The notes beneath the pieces were generated by a model. The model ran no database searches, had not been told where the DNA came from, and saw nothing but the letters and a program-made list of their open reading frames with translations. Both the position numbers and the translations under genes were made by a program. Below are positions 32,939 through 44,593 of a stretch of 64,000 nucleotides of DNA, piece by piece. The stretch lies in contig OX328123.1 of the NCBI GenBank assembly GCA_946811695.1, forward strand, positions 13,688,662 to 13,752,661. Reading direction: 5' to 3'. Source of the DNA: Gonocerus acuteangulatus. Taxonomy: Eukaryota; Arthropoda; Insecta; Hemiptera; Coreidae. The number at the start of each line of letters is the position of its first letter. Position 1 is the first letter of the stretch.

Positions 32939-33181
32939 TTTTTGGGCCTTAAGATCGGCTAGCAACCGTTGTAATTGTCGAGAGAAAACCTCAGTTGTGA
33001 TAGTTTCCCCTTGACCTATCTCCTCATAGTGAAGAATACCACGGACCTTGGGATAACCATTGTTTTGACCACTTTCTTTTGTCCATTTTTTTTTACCTCC
33101 GATGACAATTCTCCCAAAGAAATGGAAGCCATACTCTAGGAAGGCACTGAAAAACTTTATACTAAATGAGATATTGAGCAA
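32939..33181 (-). pseudogene. Mariner transposase middle part (right half of a split copy)
   Basis: Reads GILHYEEIGQGETITTEVFS then RQLQRLLADLKAQK, the segment just before the second catalytic Asp in mariner transposases. It ends at the insertion point of the A element. The first catalytic region upstream is decayed (a K-rich stretch and no clear WWD). Confidence 0.85.
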
Positions 33182-33652
33182 AGAGACTGATCTACTGATA
33201 AATGTAATGGTAAGGTTGTTAATATAGCTATTTATGTATCTACTTTATTAATTGATTGAAGGTTATTATCATGAGATTAAGATCCTTTTTGATATAATTC
33301 TTGTATAATGCTGAAGACTGTAGGCGTTGCTGAAAGAGAAGCTCCTTCATTAGGGGAGACGAGTAGGTTGACTGATGGTCCTGTACTGTCAGGATGGTAT
33401 CCCATTCCAAGGTAGAGGCCACTCTGGGAAGATAACTCTTCTCTTTGTGTTCTCCTGTTGGGTCTTCAGCGGGACAAAGTACTTCTCCTTTTAAATGGAG
33501 TTCAACAGTGAAACTATCTCTTCTTGCAGCTTTAGAGATGATTCTTACTCAAGATTTGGTTTATTTGATCAAATGAACTTAGCTCAAATTAACACAAGAG
33601 TAACCACAATTTTTCTATTTTAAGGATCTTAAAATCTTCCGTAAGAACAGTA
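33182..33652. other. Unassigned intronic sequence
   Basis: No coding frame or repeat recognised. Confidence 0.3.
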
Positions 33653-33660
33653 AATGTTTG

Positions 33661-34422
33661 GGTAAAAATGCAGTTTCACGCCCTCCAAACCGATTCTTTC
33701 AAATTTTGTACAATAACGTATTTTGATGCACTAAACACGATTACGATAAAAAAACCCGTCGGATTTAACTAGGAAGGAAGTTATTAAGCACTAAAGTTCA
33801 CTGTTATGCAGGTTATGAGAGCTTTTAATTATAGCGAGTTGGATTGACTGGGGTTTTGTTATCTTCTTGAGCGAGCGTAGCGAGCGGAAACGCATAGCAC
33901 GTATGCCCTTAAGCGACAAGTGCCCTTAAAAGCGACAGGTGACGACGGGTGAGGATGCCCTTAAAATTAACAATATTTTCGAATAAATGGTTTCTGAACA
34001 TTTCAAATGAGAGTTCTCTGTTTCCCAATGTTACATATCTGCGCATGCGCGTGTTTACAAATACGCTGATGACGCCAAGTTTTATAACCTTCCTAACTTT
34101 AATGCTTAATATTATATTCTATTAATTTTAGCGAGTTGGATTGACTGGGGTTTTGTTATCTTCTTGAGCGAGCGTAGCGAGCGGAAACGCATAGCATGTA
34201 TGCCTTAAAGTCGTCATTTATGCCTTAAAGTCGTCACAAATTTAGTTGTTTACATTAGCTCTCTTAACCTGCCTAACAGTGAACTTAAGTGCTTAATAAC
34301 TTCTTTCCTAGTTAAATCCGACGTTTTTTTTTTTATCGTATTCGTGTTTAGAGCAACAAAATACGTTATTGTGCAAAATTTGAAAGAAATCGGTTTGGAG
34401 GGCGTGAAACTGCATTTTTACC
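33661..34422. mobile_element. hAT-like non-autonomous element with about 180-bp TIRs and 8-bp duplication
   Basis: The ends GGTAAAAATGCAGTTTCACG and CGTGAAACTGCATTTTTACC mirror each other. AATGTTTG flanks both sides (33653-33660, 34423-34430). An 8-bp target duplication is typical of hAT. Arms extend to about 33830 and from about 34240. Inside, an 85-bp segment with GCGAGTTGGATTGACTGGGG is directly repeated (33824 and 34130). 762 bp, no transposase. Confidence 0.8.
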
Positions 34423-34469
34423 AATGTTTGGTCGAAAATTAGGTGTCCTTTCAAGACTATTTATTTGCT

Positions 34470-35260
34470 TAGTAATCTATATATTTGTCAAATACCACTC
34501 ACTGACCTATCATCGCCCAGCCCAAACTACTTGACAGGAAAATTTGACTCGCTAAGAAAAGTTTTTTTTTTTTTGATATTCGAATATTTCAGTATTTTTA
34601 TTGGGGTTCGAATTTTCAGTTGGTTTTAAAGAGAGCATGCTCGCCTAGGCGGAATTCGTTGCTAGGACGATAACAGAACAGCTGTTAACGTACTGCATAT
34701 ATTTCATAGTATTATTTTTAATTGAGTTTAATTTCAACTATGATGACTATCTTGAATTGTTAGAAATAAACTGTGATTTTGTCCCTCAGAGTTTACACTG
34801 TACCTGGTGATGGTGCATCCGAGGTAATAATATCCCTAATCCTTGCACAGCGTCCTCACCCATCAGCATCCCCAGTCAGAACACTTCTTGGTAATGCTCG
34901 CAAATATAATGGGTGTTTCCGAATGATATCTTGGAAACATAAATTTTTAAATTTTAACGTACATTTATTATTGAGAACGAATTTTAACATGTACTGGTTA
35001 AAATCCAGTTACAGGTAACCTATAGATAACGGGTTATCTCTAGGTTATCTGTTTGTTGACACTTGTCCGGAACGTCCCAGTCTCAAGAAACATTATATTA
35101 CTTTGATTATTTATCAATTGATGAATAACATATATATTGACGGGAACTATAACAAACTGCGAAAAATTATGTTGTATCGTTAATTTTGATGATACATTAT
35201 TTAACACAATAAAATAACTACTTATCTGCCGTGATGAAGCACGGGTATTCAACTAGTTTA
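34470..35260 (-). mobile_element. CTAGCTG-family element, minus strand
   Basis: The minus-strand start at about 35260 is ACTAGTTGAATACCCGTGCT; the end at 34474 reads GTATTTGACAAATATATAG. Shares the internal block around 34700-34830 with the copy at 23263-24600. Confidence 0.65.
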
Positions 35261-35478
35261 AGATATATGTAGCAATAGACAGGACAGGAAATATAACAAT
35301 GTTTTTTGCGTGAAATAGAAACATCTGGTGCTTCCTGAAAAATATGGGCTGAGAATATTTATCGTTCGACTTGGCTGTAAATTCACCTCCAAGGATTTCC
35401 ATTCAATATATCTCTCAGATTTTCTTTTATGTCTTTTTTTAAATCTCTAAGTCCCATCATAGATCTTCTAAACCAGCT

Positions 35479-37107
35479 ATATGGGTCAATTCACGTCAAA
35501 TCGCCCAATTTTAATAATATGTCCGTGCCATCATATCTCAGATATTTTTCAAATTTTTTTCATGAATAGAGATGTATGAGATAATCTCAAATTAATTTTT
35601 TCAGATTTTTTTTTTATCAAAAATTGAACCAGGGGGAATTTTTTGAAATTCTTGTTTTTTGCATGCTTTTGGTTACTGCCTTTCTGATAACAGTTTTTGA
35701 AAGAAGATTGTGTTTTTGTTTTTTTTTCAACAAATCCGGCTGTTCTTGGTATCAAATTAAAGCTAATGAATGCTTTTCTCTATCAAAATAAGCTATAATA
35801 GTGATGCTATAGGCAATAGTGTCATGCTCCTAATCGCGCAAAGTTATTTTTTATACTTTTTCATTAGGTAGGTTCAGTAAGTCATAACTCAGAAATCACA
35901 ATTACAACATGCATCATAATTTTTTTCTAAAATGATCAAACAATGTACTAGTTTTGTTCAAAAAAATAAAAATAGTGTTTTTGGTGGTTATGAAAAAAAA
36001 AAATTTTTTCTTAGGAAAAAGTTCACTTAAAATGTCAACTTCGTAAAATGTGAATTTGAAGTTTTTCTGAGCTCAAAGTAACTCAACACATTTATTACAA
36101 CCAATAAAGTTATAACCTATTATATTACAAGGACATTTGACATTAATTTCAGATTATTCACTATTAGGTACCTAATTTTTATAGTGGAAAGTCATATCGT
36201 AGATTCTGTAAATTTCAAATTCAGTTAATTATGAAACTTTTCATCTATTTTGTATGTCTTTCCTGATTCAGATTATGTTAAAGGAACAGGAATATGTTTA
36301 AGTAGCTTTCCTCGCCAAATTTTGGAATCTGTTTGCAATTTGTTCAGCTTTATTTTCCAATCTAGCTGGCCTGCGACTTCGTCCGCGTGGAGAATGAACC
36401 GATTTATTTTCTTTTCATAACATATTTTTCTATTAATATGTCCACAACAAATTCTGAGATTCGTTGCAAAATAATTCCAACAACAATTGTCGTCGGTATG
36501 GGTGAATAACTTCTTTGTGAGATGAACCAATTTTGGCGGTTAACGAACTCGTTCAATCATTTGCTAGGGGAATACTATATACCAAGTTTCGTGACGAAAA
36601 AACAACTCTGGTGCGTAGACTGCGTTTCTACGAGAAACATATTTTTGTACCTAGATCAAACTTTTATTCACATTTTTTTATTTTTTTATTTTTTTTTTAT
36701 TTTTATTTTTTTTTTTTTAAATGGAAGAGAAACAGGGTCAAGACCTTTACACACATTCTTTTTATGTTTCATATCTGGATCACAGCATATAACTGAATCC
36801 GAAATGTACAGAAACTACGATATGACTTTCCACTGTAACGATTAGGTACCTAATAGTGAATAATCTGAAATTAATGTCAAATTTCCTTGTAATATAATAG
36901 GTTATAGTTTTATTGTTTGTAATAAATGTGTTGAGTTACTTTGAGCTCAGAAAAACTTTAAATTTACATTTTACGAAGTTGAAATTTTAAGTGAACTTTT
37001 TCCTAAGATTTTTTTTTTTTTTTCATAACCGCCAAAAACACTTTTTATTTTTTGAACATAACTTGTACATTGCACTGGTCGTTTTGACATGAAATGACCC
37101 ATATGTT
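35479..37107. mobile_element. Long-TIR element with nested repeat fragments
   Basis: The ends ATGGGTCAATTCACGTCAAA and its near complement (37084-37107) mirror. Arms of about 270 bp match again at 35940-36210 and 36810-37070 (for example GGTACCTAAT, TCAGATTATTCACTATTAGG). The centre (36365-36640) holds a CTAGCTGGCCTGCGACTTCG fragment and a family B body fragment. Confidence 0.65.
36365..36660. repeat. CTAGCTG fragment joined to family B fragment
   Basis: CTAGCTGGCCTGCGACTTCG at 36363-36382 runs into GAATGAACCGATTTATTTTC and, further on, GGCGGTTAACGAACTCGTTC and CCAAGTTTCGTGACGAAAAA, which are B body segments. Followed by a T-rich run. Confidence 0.55.
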
Positions 37108-38244
37108 ATGCAACGAAACGTTTATTTATAATCGTAATAATTCTATAATACTAAAAATGTGGAATTATTTATTAGTAATAATGATTACAATATCCCCTAG
37201 TAATTTGTAGGCGATATAACTCTGCCGTTAAAACTGCATTGGTGGACCATCCTATACAAAATAGCCAAATTTTTACACAGTTAGTTAATATTAAATAAGA
37301 AGAAAACCCCATAAAACGAAAAATAAAATATAAACATAATTAAGAATAGGAAAAAGGCAAGTAATAAAAAAAAAAAAAAAAATTAAATGGTACCTTGATA
37401 ACATATTTTTTAATTTTATAAACAAGACGGCATAAAATGGATTAGGTTATAAAATGACAAAGACTTCTATTGTAATGTAAGGGACCGATTAGCAAGGATG
37501 GGATTTAAAGGAATAGATAATGGGGAAATATTTTAGAAAAGCGGAAATTGCTTTCAAAACTATAATTTATACTCACGTTACTATTGCATACATAAATGTC
37601 ATAAAACATCACTAAGATAAGAGAAAAGGTTGAGTGAGAGAGAGACAGCTAGATAGAGTTATCAGATATTATCATTTGGGGGAGATTAGAGAATATTTTG
37701 GAGCTAACCTACCTCTCATCGCCATCTCGGCCAAGACCTCAGGAACGGGCGTGGACTCAGACCCGTCGGAGGTAAGCCAGCTCTTTTTATACCCTTTAAC
37801 TTAACCCCACCTCTGCTTTAGCACGTGGCTGGACGAGAAACTCTCTTAAACCTTCCGGTAATCTTACGAATCAGCCACGTGCGGTTCCAACAACCCAGAC
37901 GCAACGTTTGCGGATTCGTTGTTCCCACATCTCTTGAGATGGACAGCCAGCCTTTTCTCTCATCTTTATTCACTTAACAAAGACCAAGGGAAAACGGGGC
38001 CTTACAGTAAAATCGATATTTACCCTAAAACTAAAGATTTTAAAAAGCTGATACGCAGCTACCTTCGGAAGGTTCTCAGGGGTGTAGACTGTAATTATAT
38101 ATTGTTTTAAGTGCTCCTGAAGAGGTGTCAAAATGATGAGAAACAAGTAGAGCAGAATAAAAAAGTAATAAAGAAACTAAGTTTATTATTTGAAATGTCA
38201 CCTTCAGCCACATCATCATGTTAAAATATAATCAGAAAGATGCA
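37108..38244. other. Unassigned sequence, partly GC-richer
   Basis: 37700-37960 is richer in GC, with repeated CACGTG-containing words (AGCACGTGGCTGG, AGCCACGTGCGG). The 63-codon frame at 37919-38110 has no recognised motif. Possibly an unknown retroelement fragment. Confidence 0.25.
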
Positions 38245-38945
38245 AAAATTTTTTCTTTATTTATTGTGTCCCGCTTCAATGGCGATAACAGTATCCTCTG
38301 AACTTAGCTATTCTGGGAAATCAGGATGGTTATTGGTGTTGGAAGTGTGTGTGGTTATGTAATGGTTTAGATCTAGGGTTCACCTATAAATAGTGCTTAG
38401 TATCGATGGAAATATATTATCTTATAAGCCAAAATTGCAGACATTCATCAAATAAGGTTGTATAGTCCTGTATTCTTGAGGTAGGTCAGTATAGTGTTGA
38501 TGTACTGGCTATCATTGCCCAGGAATTCTTGCATATCATACGGGATGTTGTAATTGCTTCTTCTCTGGCAGTCTGTCAGTAAATGTTTAATCGTAAGTTC
38601 TGTGTTTTATATTGGTTTGTGGCGCCTTGTCATAAGAAATTCGTGGGTATGTCGAGTATGTCCAATCCGTAAACGAGCAAGGACAACTTCTTCTCTTTTA
38701 TTGTCGCGAAGACTGGATGGCCATTCGTCAAATGTATTTTTTATGGTCCGAAGTTTATTGTCAGTTAGTTGTGTCCATAAGTATTGCCAATGACGTTTTA
38801 CGGTAGATTTTGTAGCTGTTGTTAAGTCTCTGGCAGTTATTTGTCGTACGTCACAAGTCACAAGTCTGACAGCATTTTTTGCATGATAATCGGCAATTGA
38901 ACTTTTTCCGATGCACAAATTAAATATTCCAATGGCAAATTATTT
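38245..38945 (-). pseudogene. Jockey/I-type LINE 3' end, 5'-truncated
   Basis: The minus strand reads WQYLWTQLTDNKLRTIKNTF then REEVVLARLRIGHTRHTHEF, the post-reverse-transcriptase C-terminal region. After a stop it continues ELTIKHLLTDCQ, the conserved HLL-x-x-C motif, and an AT-rich 3' UTR with AATAAATAAAG. Relative of the mosaic at 1922-2557. Frame interrupted; no catalytic domain. Confidence 0.75.
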
Positions 38946-39670
38946 ATCTATGGGACTTTTAACGTTATTCAATTATATACGGGATGTACTTGTATCTATA
39001 GACTGATATGACATAAACATTTAAAACAGTTGGCACCAAAATTTATCTTTGAAAAGTATTTTTTAATTCAAAAAGGTTTAGAGGCAATGTTATTACTGAA
39101 AATTTATTCGTGTCATAATTGAAAGGCGTGATATTAATTGATTGATCAAAAAATAATTAAACAATAGCCAAAAGCTACAACAACGCGTACTATCATGATT
39201 GACTTTACTTCCAATTTTTTTTTCTTTGCAGGGAGGGCGTTTTTTTTTAGAATAATGAACAAGTACCGCAATTCCCACGAGACCTTGTTACAGTGGATTC
39301 CCCTGGAGAATTCAAAAACTCTTTCCCTATGATTCATCAACAACAGAATATTTTTCAATCCTGATCTCAATTTTTCAGGGTTAGGGAATTTGAAGTCCCA
39401 ACTAAAAATATTCCTAGAAAAAAACGGGTTTTATTTAATGCATTTTTCACAAGCTCTGGACAAACTGGTGAACATCAAACGAAAATAGTATCTACCACAT
39501 TGGTATTTATAAGACCGTTACGAAGCAGTGAATGGGCTCATTGAGAAGAAACGCATTAGTTTTCATGAAATCCTTTTTGAAATAATAGAAATTTATTTAT
39601 TTACCCGTAACAACAGTAATGAAACACAGGAATAATTTGAAATATGTAGATAATAGGGGTTTGGTTATTT
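38946..39670. other. Unassigned intronic sequence
   Basis: No coding frame or repeat recognised. Confidence 0.3.
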
Positions 39671-39828
39671 TTAGCGCGGTTCCTCCCTCCCCCATAGGGA
39701 GGAACCCCGCTTATAGGGTTGATACAATGAAACAATCCGGAAGTGCCGACAAGAAAATTTCGCGTTTCAGAACCCCTAGAGACCGAAAATAACGGTGGTT
39801 CAAATTTGTATATATATATATATGTATA

Positions 39829-39869
<41 letters not shown>

Positions 39870-41065
39870 CTGTTCGCTCTCTAAATAGAAGACGAATGGT
39901 CCGATTTTGATGAAATTTGGTACAAAAATCCTTCGTCCAATTTGAAAGGTCAAGTTCGTTAACCAGCAAAATCCGCCTACTGGAAGATGGCGTTTGGGGC
40001 GAAATTCGCGCAAAAAAAATCGTAACGCTTACGTTTTTGAGTTCATAAGCTTGTAAGTACTCGTTTTATATGATTCCTGGGCTAGGAAAACGAATGAAAC
40101 CATTTTGAAGGCGATCGCTTTAACCGTTTTCGAGAAAATTGGAAAAATAGTTTTTGAATACCGTTTTTGGTTTGGGTACTTAGAATTACGGGATTCAGTT
40201 GAAACTTTATCTGCATGTTCTACTTTCATTAAAACTAATATGTTGAAAGTTTTGTTACGTTTGGAGTTAAGGAAGGGTTAGAATAAAATATTTTATGAAC
40301 AGACATGAAAAGTTTTGGGAAATTCGTATACTTTCATTAATATCTCGAACACGGTTGGGAAATCGTGGTAAGTGGATAGAAACTATTTGAAAGCTTACTA
40401 AATTCTCTACAAAAAAGATTCTAAAACTATTTTTGATTAGGTTATGTCAATCGGAGAAATAAGTGCTTAAAACTTCAAATACGTCTGTTTTTTTCTTATG
40501 AACGGGTTTTTGTCGTTCTTGTTGTAATTTTTGTCTCATTCCCTTCGTTTTTTATTGCTTTTTATTTTTGTAATTTCTTATGTTGCGAAAATTTTGCGTG
40601 TAAAGCAGGATATGAAAAATGAGGCCAATTTTCTGTTGCTAGAAATAATATAAATTTTGGGAACTTTCATTAATATCTCGAAAACTGTTGAGAATTTTGG
40701 TAAACGAAAGAATACCATTAGAAAGCTTATTAAATGCTCTACATAAAAGGTTCTAATGAAAGTTTTGATTAGGCGATGTCAATCGGAGAAATAAGACCTT
40801 AAAGCTTTAAAGTAATTGATTTCGCTTATTCGAAGTGTTCTTTTTGTCTGTATTTTATTCCTTGTTATTTTTTAATTGCTTATAGTTGGATAATGTATTC
40901 GAAAATAAAACAGGTTAAGTAAAATAACAAAAACAATTTATTGTTAGAAATATAGAGTTCCAAGATTCCAAGACCTTGTAACTAGCGGGACGGTTTCTAT
41001 TGTTGCCGACCCTTCCAGGTAAGATTGTATATCCTACCTTTCAAGACTGGTGGAACCAAAATATA

Positions 41066-41230
41066 ACTGTCAGGGTTCGGTCACAGCTACTTAATAAAAC
41101 TACATTTTATCGTAAAAATGGTATTATTGTGCCGACGTTTCGGCTTGAACTTCAAGCCTTCATCAGGGCTGTAAATACAAGTAGGACATATTTAACACTA
41201 ATATATGCACATATCTATGTAAATATACCT

Positions 41231-41274
<44 letters not shown>

Positions 41275-41390
41275 CATATACACATACACATATACACGCA
41301 CACATATGTACATATATATGCCCACATACATACACATATGGGGTATGTATTATTAAGTAGCAGTGACCGAACCCGGACAATCCCTACCTT
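41066..41390. mobile_element. Inverted-arm element with hammerhead-like core (nested in A)
   Basis: The left arm GGGTTCGGTCACAGCTACTT AATA mirrors the right arm TATTAAGTAGCAGTGACCGA ACCCGG. Between them lie the ribozyme-like core (41134-41166) and (TA)n with CA/TA variants (41237-41335). About 325 bp. Confidence 0.65.
41134..41166 (-). ncRNA. Hammerhead ribozyme-like core, copy 2
   Basis: On the minus strand: CTGATGA (41160-41166), a nine-pair stem II hairpin (GGCTTGAA against TTCAAGCC), GAAA (41138-41141) and CGTC. ACAGC just before the core can pair with GCTGT farther downstream (near 41090) as stem I. I found no good stem III. Confidence 0.5.
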
Positions 41391-41750
41391 GCATCATCAA
41401 CGGTCAACGATCTCCTCTCAACAAAATAATAACTGCTTCTATTTTAATCTTTCGAAATTAGACTAGGGATAAGAACGGAACCGCGCTAAGATGAGGCAGT
41501 TCCTGCGAGTCGGACTTTTTTATAACTAAAATGAGTTATATTTCTGCCAACGTGAAATATATTCTCCAAGAAACGGAAATTGTATTTCAAACCGGAGCGT
41601 TGGCAAAAATAAAACGTATTTTAATTATAAAAGTTAGTTTTTATGAATTAATCTTAAAGGGTGACTATCTCTTCTCATTTTCACATTGCAACCTTCTTTT
41701 ATTAATTTATAACTAAATAAAGGTGTTTACTATTTATAACTATAATATTA

Positions 41751-42352
41751 ATAAGTAAAGATGGAATGGTTGAGATTCGGCTAAAAAAACCTCAATATGA
41801 TTTTTGTTTAAAAAAATCTATATTTTGTACGTTTCGGCTACTCATTGGTAGCCTTCGTCAGCTAAAATGACAAAAAAAAAAAAAAAAAAACCAGAAATGA
41901 ATACAGAAACAAAAAAAAGTTTGTAATTGTGATAAGTAACAGAACTATAAATACAATTAACTTAATACAAAAGAACAATTTCGTCTTAAATTCTTAGAAT
42001 GAGTAGAATGAAAATCAATAGAAACATAACAGAAAAAGAAGGAAAAAAAAGGGGCTATTTTACTGAAGTTTATATAAGTAAATAGGTCCACTAATTGATT
42101 TTAATAGTATTTAGTAACATTAATTGATTTTACAAATAAATAAGAAACTACATACCAATGAAAACTATAGTAGCTAATAGTAACATTAATTAATTTTACA
42201 AAGAAATAAGATACTACATACCAATGGAAATGCCGGGAGGCAGAGGAAGGAGCCGAAACGTCCAAAATATAGATTTTTTTAAACAAAAATCATATTGAGG
42301 TTTTTTTAGCCGAATCCCAACCATTCCATCTTTACTTATCACCTCGACGGCT
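41751..42352. mobile_element. Inverted-arm element with hammerhead-like core
   Basis: About 90-bp arms: ATAAGTAAAGATGGAATGGT then TTCGGCTAAAAAAACC on the left, complement on the right to 42352. The left arm ends in a complete hammerhead-like core; the right arm keeps only GCCGAAACGTCC. The centre has a 29-bp run of A/C and a direct repeat of a CATACCAATGRAAA segment (42150, 42221). Confidence 0.7.
41832..41861 (-). ncRNA. Hammerhead ribozyme-like core, copy 3
   Basis: Minus strand: CTGACGA (41855-41861), stem II hairpin GGCTACCAATGAGTAGCC, then GAAA (41832-41835). Stems I and III are not convincing. Confidence 0.45.
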
Positions 42353-42423
42353 AACTATCTTATCATCATCATGGTATAATATTAATATTAACAGATTAAT
42401 TCAAATTAATAACCCTTGACAAC

Positions 42424-42480
42424 GAGTGTTAAGTGCTCTCGGTTAAGTAAACACTCACGGCCACCGGGCCTCCAAAAAAA
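42424..42480 (-). repeat. SINE head fragment
   Basis: Minus strand GGAGGCCCGGTGGCCGTGAG then AGCACTTAACACTCG, like the head of the SINE at 590-1084. Confidence 0.6.
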
Positions 42481-42504
42481 CATAATAAATCTTAGGAATT
42501 AATT

Positions 42505-42545
42505 TTTTTTTTTGGCGCATCGACAAATCTTGGCCATTAGCGCCG
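42505..42545 (-). repeat. 41-bp SINE-tail insertion with 11-bp target duplication
   Basis: Consists only of the hairpin tail (minus strand CGGCGCTAATGGCCAAGATT ... GCGCC and an A-run). AGGAATTAATT flanks it at 42494-42504 and 42546-42556. Confidence 0.8.
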
Positions 42546-42556
42546 AGGAATTAATT

Positions 42557-42961
42557 AAAAAAAACATAATAAAGTATTATACTAATATCATATGCCGTAG
42601 TTATTGCCTGTTATAGCTTACATCTTCAGGATTCTAGAGCAAATATTCTAAGGTTTTGGGATCCTATCGTGAAATAGTATACTTTTCGGGATTGAGATTC
42701 ATTCAAATCTTTGAGGAAAAAAAATCAGGTTTTCGGGAGGAATGTTTATAATGTCTGGAAGGTTGAAGGTTCTGTAGGATTTGTAAATTTGGCAAACAAC
42801 TAATATAAGATAAATATCCTCTAACTGATTACTATTACAGTTGGGGAAGATTTCCTTGGGGTTTATGGATATTGTAGTCTTCTTGTAATTTATTTTTATA
42901 ATATTTATATTTATTGTTATAATTTGGGCTATATTCTATAAAATGGAAATGGGAGATTCAT
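42557..42961. other. Unassigned intronic sequence
   Basis: No coding frame or repeat recognised. Confidence 0.3.
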
Positions 42962-43400
42962 TTATAGGAAAGCTGATGTTTTCTGGTTGATAAGCCTATG
43001 CATGGGACAAGAGGAAGACGAAGTGACGCTATTTCTATCTTGTGCTAATAAAAACGTTTGATATCTGTCGATTAATGATTTCATTTCTTTCGTTCTTGTA
43101 AGTGAATTGGAGATTTCAGCAAGTAAATTGTTAGTGCTGAATGTGTTATTAACTTTTTCCAGATGTAGGAACCAGTTAAATTGAATTCTTTCCTGTGATC
43201 TGACCGCAAAATCCTTTAGATTTTGCAGGCATATCTTTGGGTATCGCTCAGTAGGCATGTCCAGAACTTTGTCCATCTAATGCAGGACTGGCTTTAGGAT
43301 ATTCCAGAAGTCTAAAATCTTTTAAAAAAGACTAGGTGACAGCTTGTCTAAATATCGCAAACCCCATATAGAAGCGTGCATTTATTTTGTAACCAACCTG
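42962..43400 (-). pseudogene. LINE C-terminal fragment (low certainty)
   Basis: A 104-codon frame begins MDKVLDMPTERYPKICLQNL, like the P-x-x-RYPK-x-C segment in the C-terminus of Jockey/CR1-type LINE proteins, with a broken upstream part (VEIAKFVINAIF, NARFYMGFAIFRQAV). No reverse transcriptase core; boundaries unclear. Confidence 0.4.
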
Positions 43401-43486
43401 AAAATATTGCATTAATGACAAACTTAGCAATTTCAACATTATGCTCTCTATGTATAATACTGTGCCAGCCTTAGTGACAATCATGA

Positions 43487-43491
<5 letters not shown>

Positions 43492-43549
<58 letters not shown>

Positions 43550-43845
43550 GTCCCGTAACAGGCCTCGAGGGCCCTGAGGGGCTGATACTATAGAGGTATC
43601 TGATTCATGACCATACGGCACACTAGGGAGATAGTGCCCTTGCTCCGGCCGCCTGATTTTCCCCTTGGCTGCTTCGACTGCTAGAGTCATTAGCACCCAA
43701 GGTACCCATTATTAATTAAATTAATTAAAGGCTGGATGGGCCTAGGGACGGTCAGGGAGGCCGAATTCAATCCATGAACGAAGACACTAGAAGAAAAAAT
43801 CTTTAGTGCTTGCTCGGGATTTGAACTCAGGCTTCCAGCTTATTA
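43492..43845 (-). repeat. SINE-like insert with poly-T tail and 13-bp target duplication
   Basis: AATCATGACTTAA occurs at 43479-43491 and 43846-43858. On the minus strand the insert starts near 43845 with a B-box-like GAGTTCAAATCCCGAGC and ends in a T run, the complement of 57 A at 43490-43546. GC-richer than its surroundings. The A box is missing, so the 5' end may be truncated. Confidence 0.7.
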
Positions 43846-43879
43846 AATCATGACTTAATTAATATTAAATTAAAATGAA

Positions 43880-44441
43880 GTCCGTCACGCAGGAGCTGCA
43901 TAACTAAGCACTTTCCTCAGCATTGGGTAGGGTCGAGTGCATTCCTGAATAATTTGCTTAAAATAACCTATATAGATAAATAAAATAAAAACATAAATTG
44001 TTCTGCTCTTTTGCTTTTATAATTATTAATTTTGTAATTAATTTCCTTCCAGAGTTTTGTGTATGCGTGGTACTACACTACGTAATAAATACACAAAGCT
44101 TCACATATTCATAACAATACAAAACAGAAATTACGACCGGTATAAGGAAATTAGTAATATCTGTCCGGAGTAAACCTCCCCTTCTAGTCGACCGATTTAG
44201 TTTATTTTTACAACACATTTTTCTCTTCAGTTGACCACAACAAATACCGAGTTCCGTTAAAATTTAACAAAAATTAAGGCTGGTATTGACAAATAACTAC
44301 TTTGGCTCCGGAGTAAAACCCCCCTCCGGATGGACCGATTTTGTTGGTTAACAAACTCGTTCAATCGTTTGATGGGGATACTACATACCAAGTTTCTTGA
44401 CAAAAAAACAAAAACTCTGGCCTGTATATAACACACATATA

Positions 44442-44516
<75 letters not shown>

Positions 44517-44593
44517 TTTAACTGGGGGTCATTTTCGGTGTCTACTAGGTAGGATTCGAAGACATTTTTCAAAAATTCCGTCATGAGTGCAAC
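43880..44593 (+). mobile_element. Family B Helentron-like element, short and 3' truncated
   Basis: 5' end GTCCGTCACGCAGGAGCTGC and AGCACTTTCCTC, two body units, (TA)n at 44440-44512, then CGGTGTCTACTAGGTAGGAT. It breaks after CCGTCATGAGTGCAAC, just before the 3' hairpin. Confidence 0.75.

Larger units (their letters stand above)
39671..41515 (-). mobile_element. Family A Helentron-like element, full length with nested insert
   Basis: The 3' hairpin terminus (TTAGCGCGGTTCCTCCCTCC read inward) lies at 39671 and the 5' end GTCCGACTCGCAGGAACTGC at 41515. Contains (TA)n at 39809-39864 and two body blocks of about 330 bp (each from ATTAATATCTCGAAMACGGT to AAAACAGGTTAAGTAAAAT). A hammerhead-like element (41066-41390) is nested near the 5' end. 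Flanked by T runs. Confidence 0.85.
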
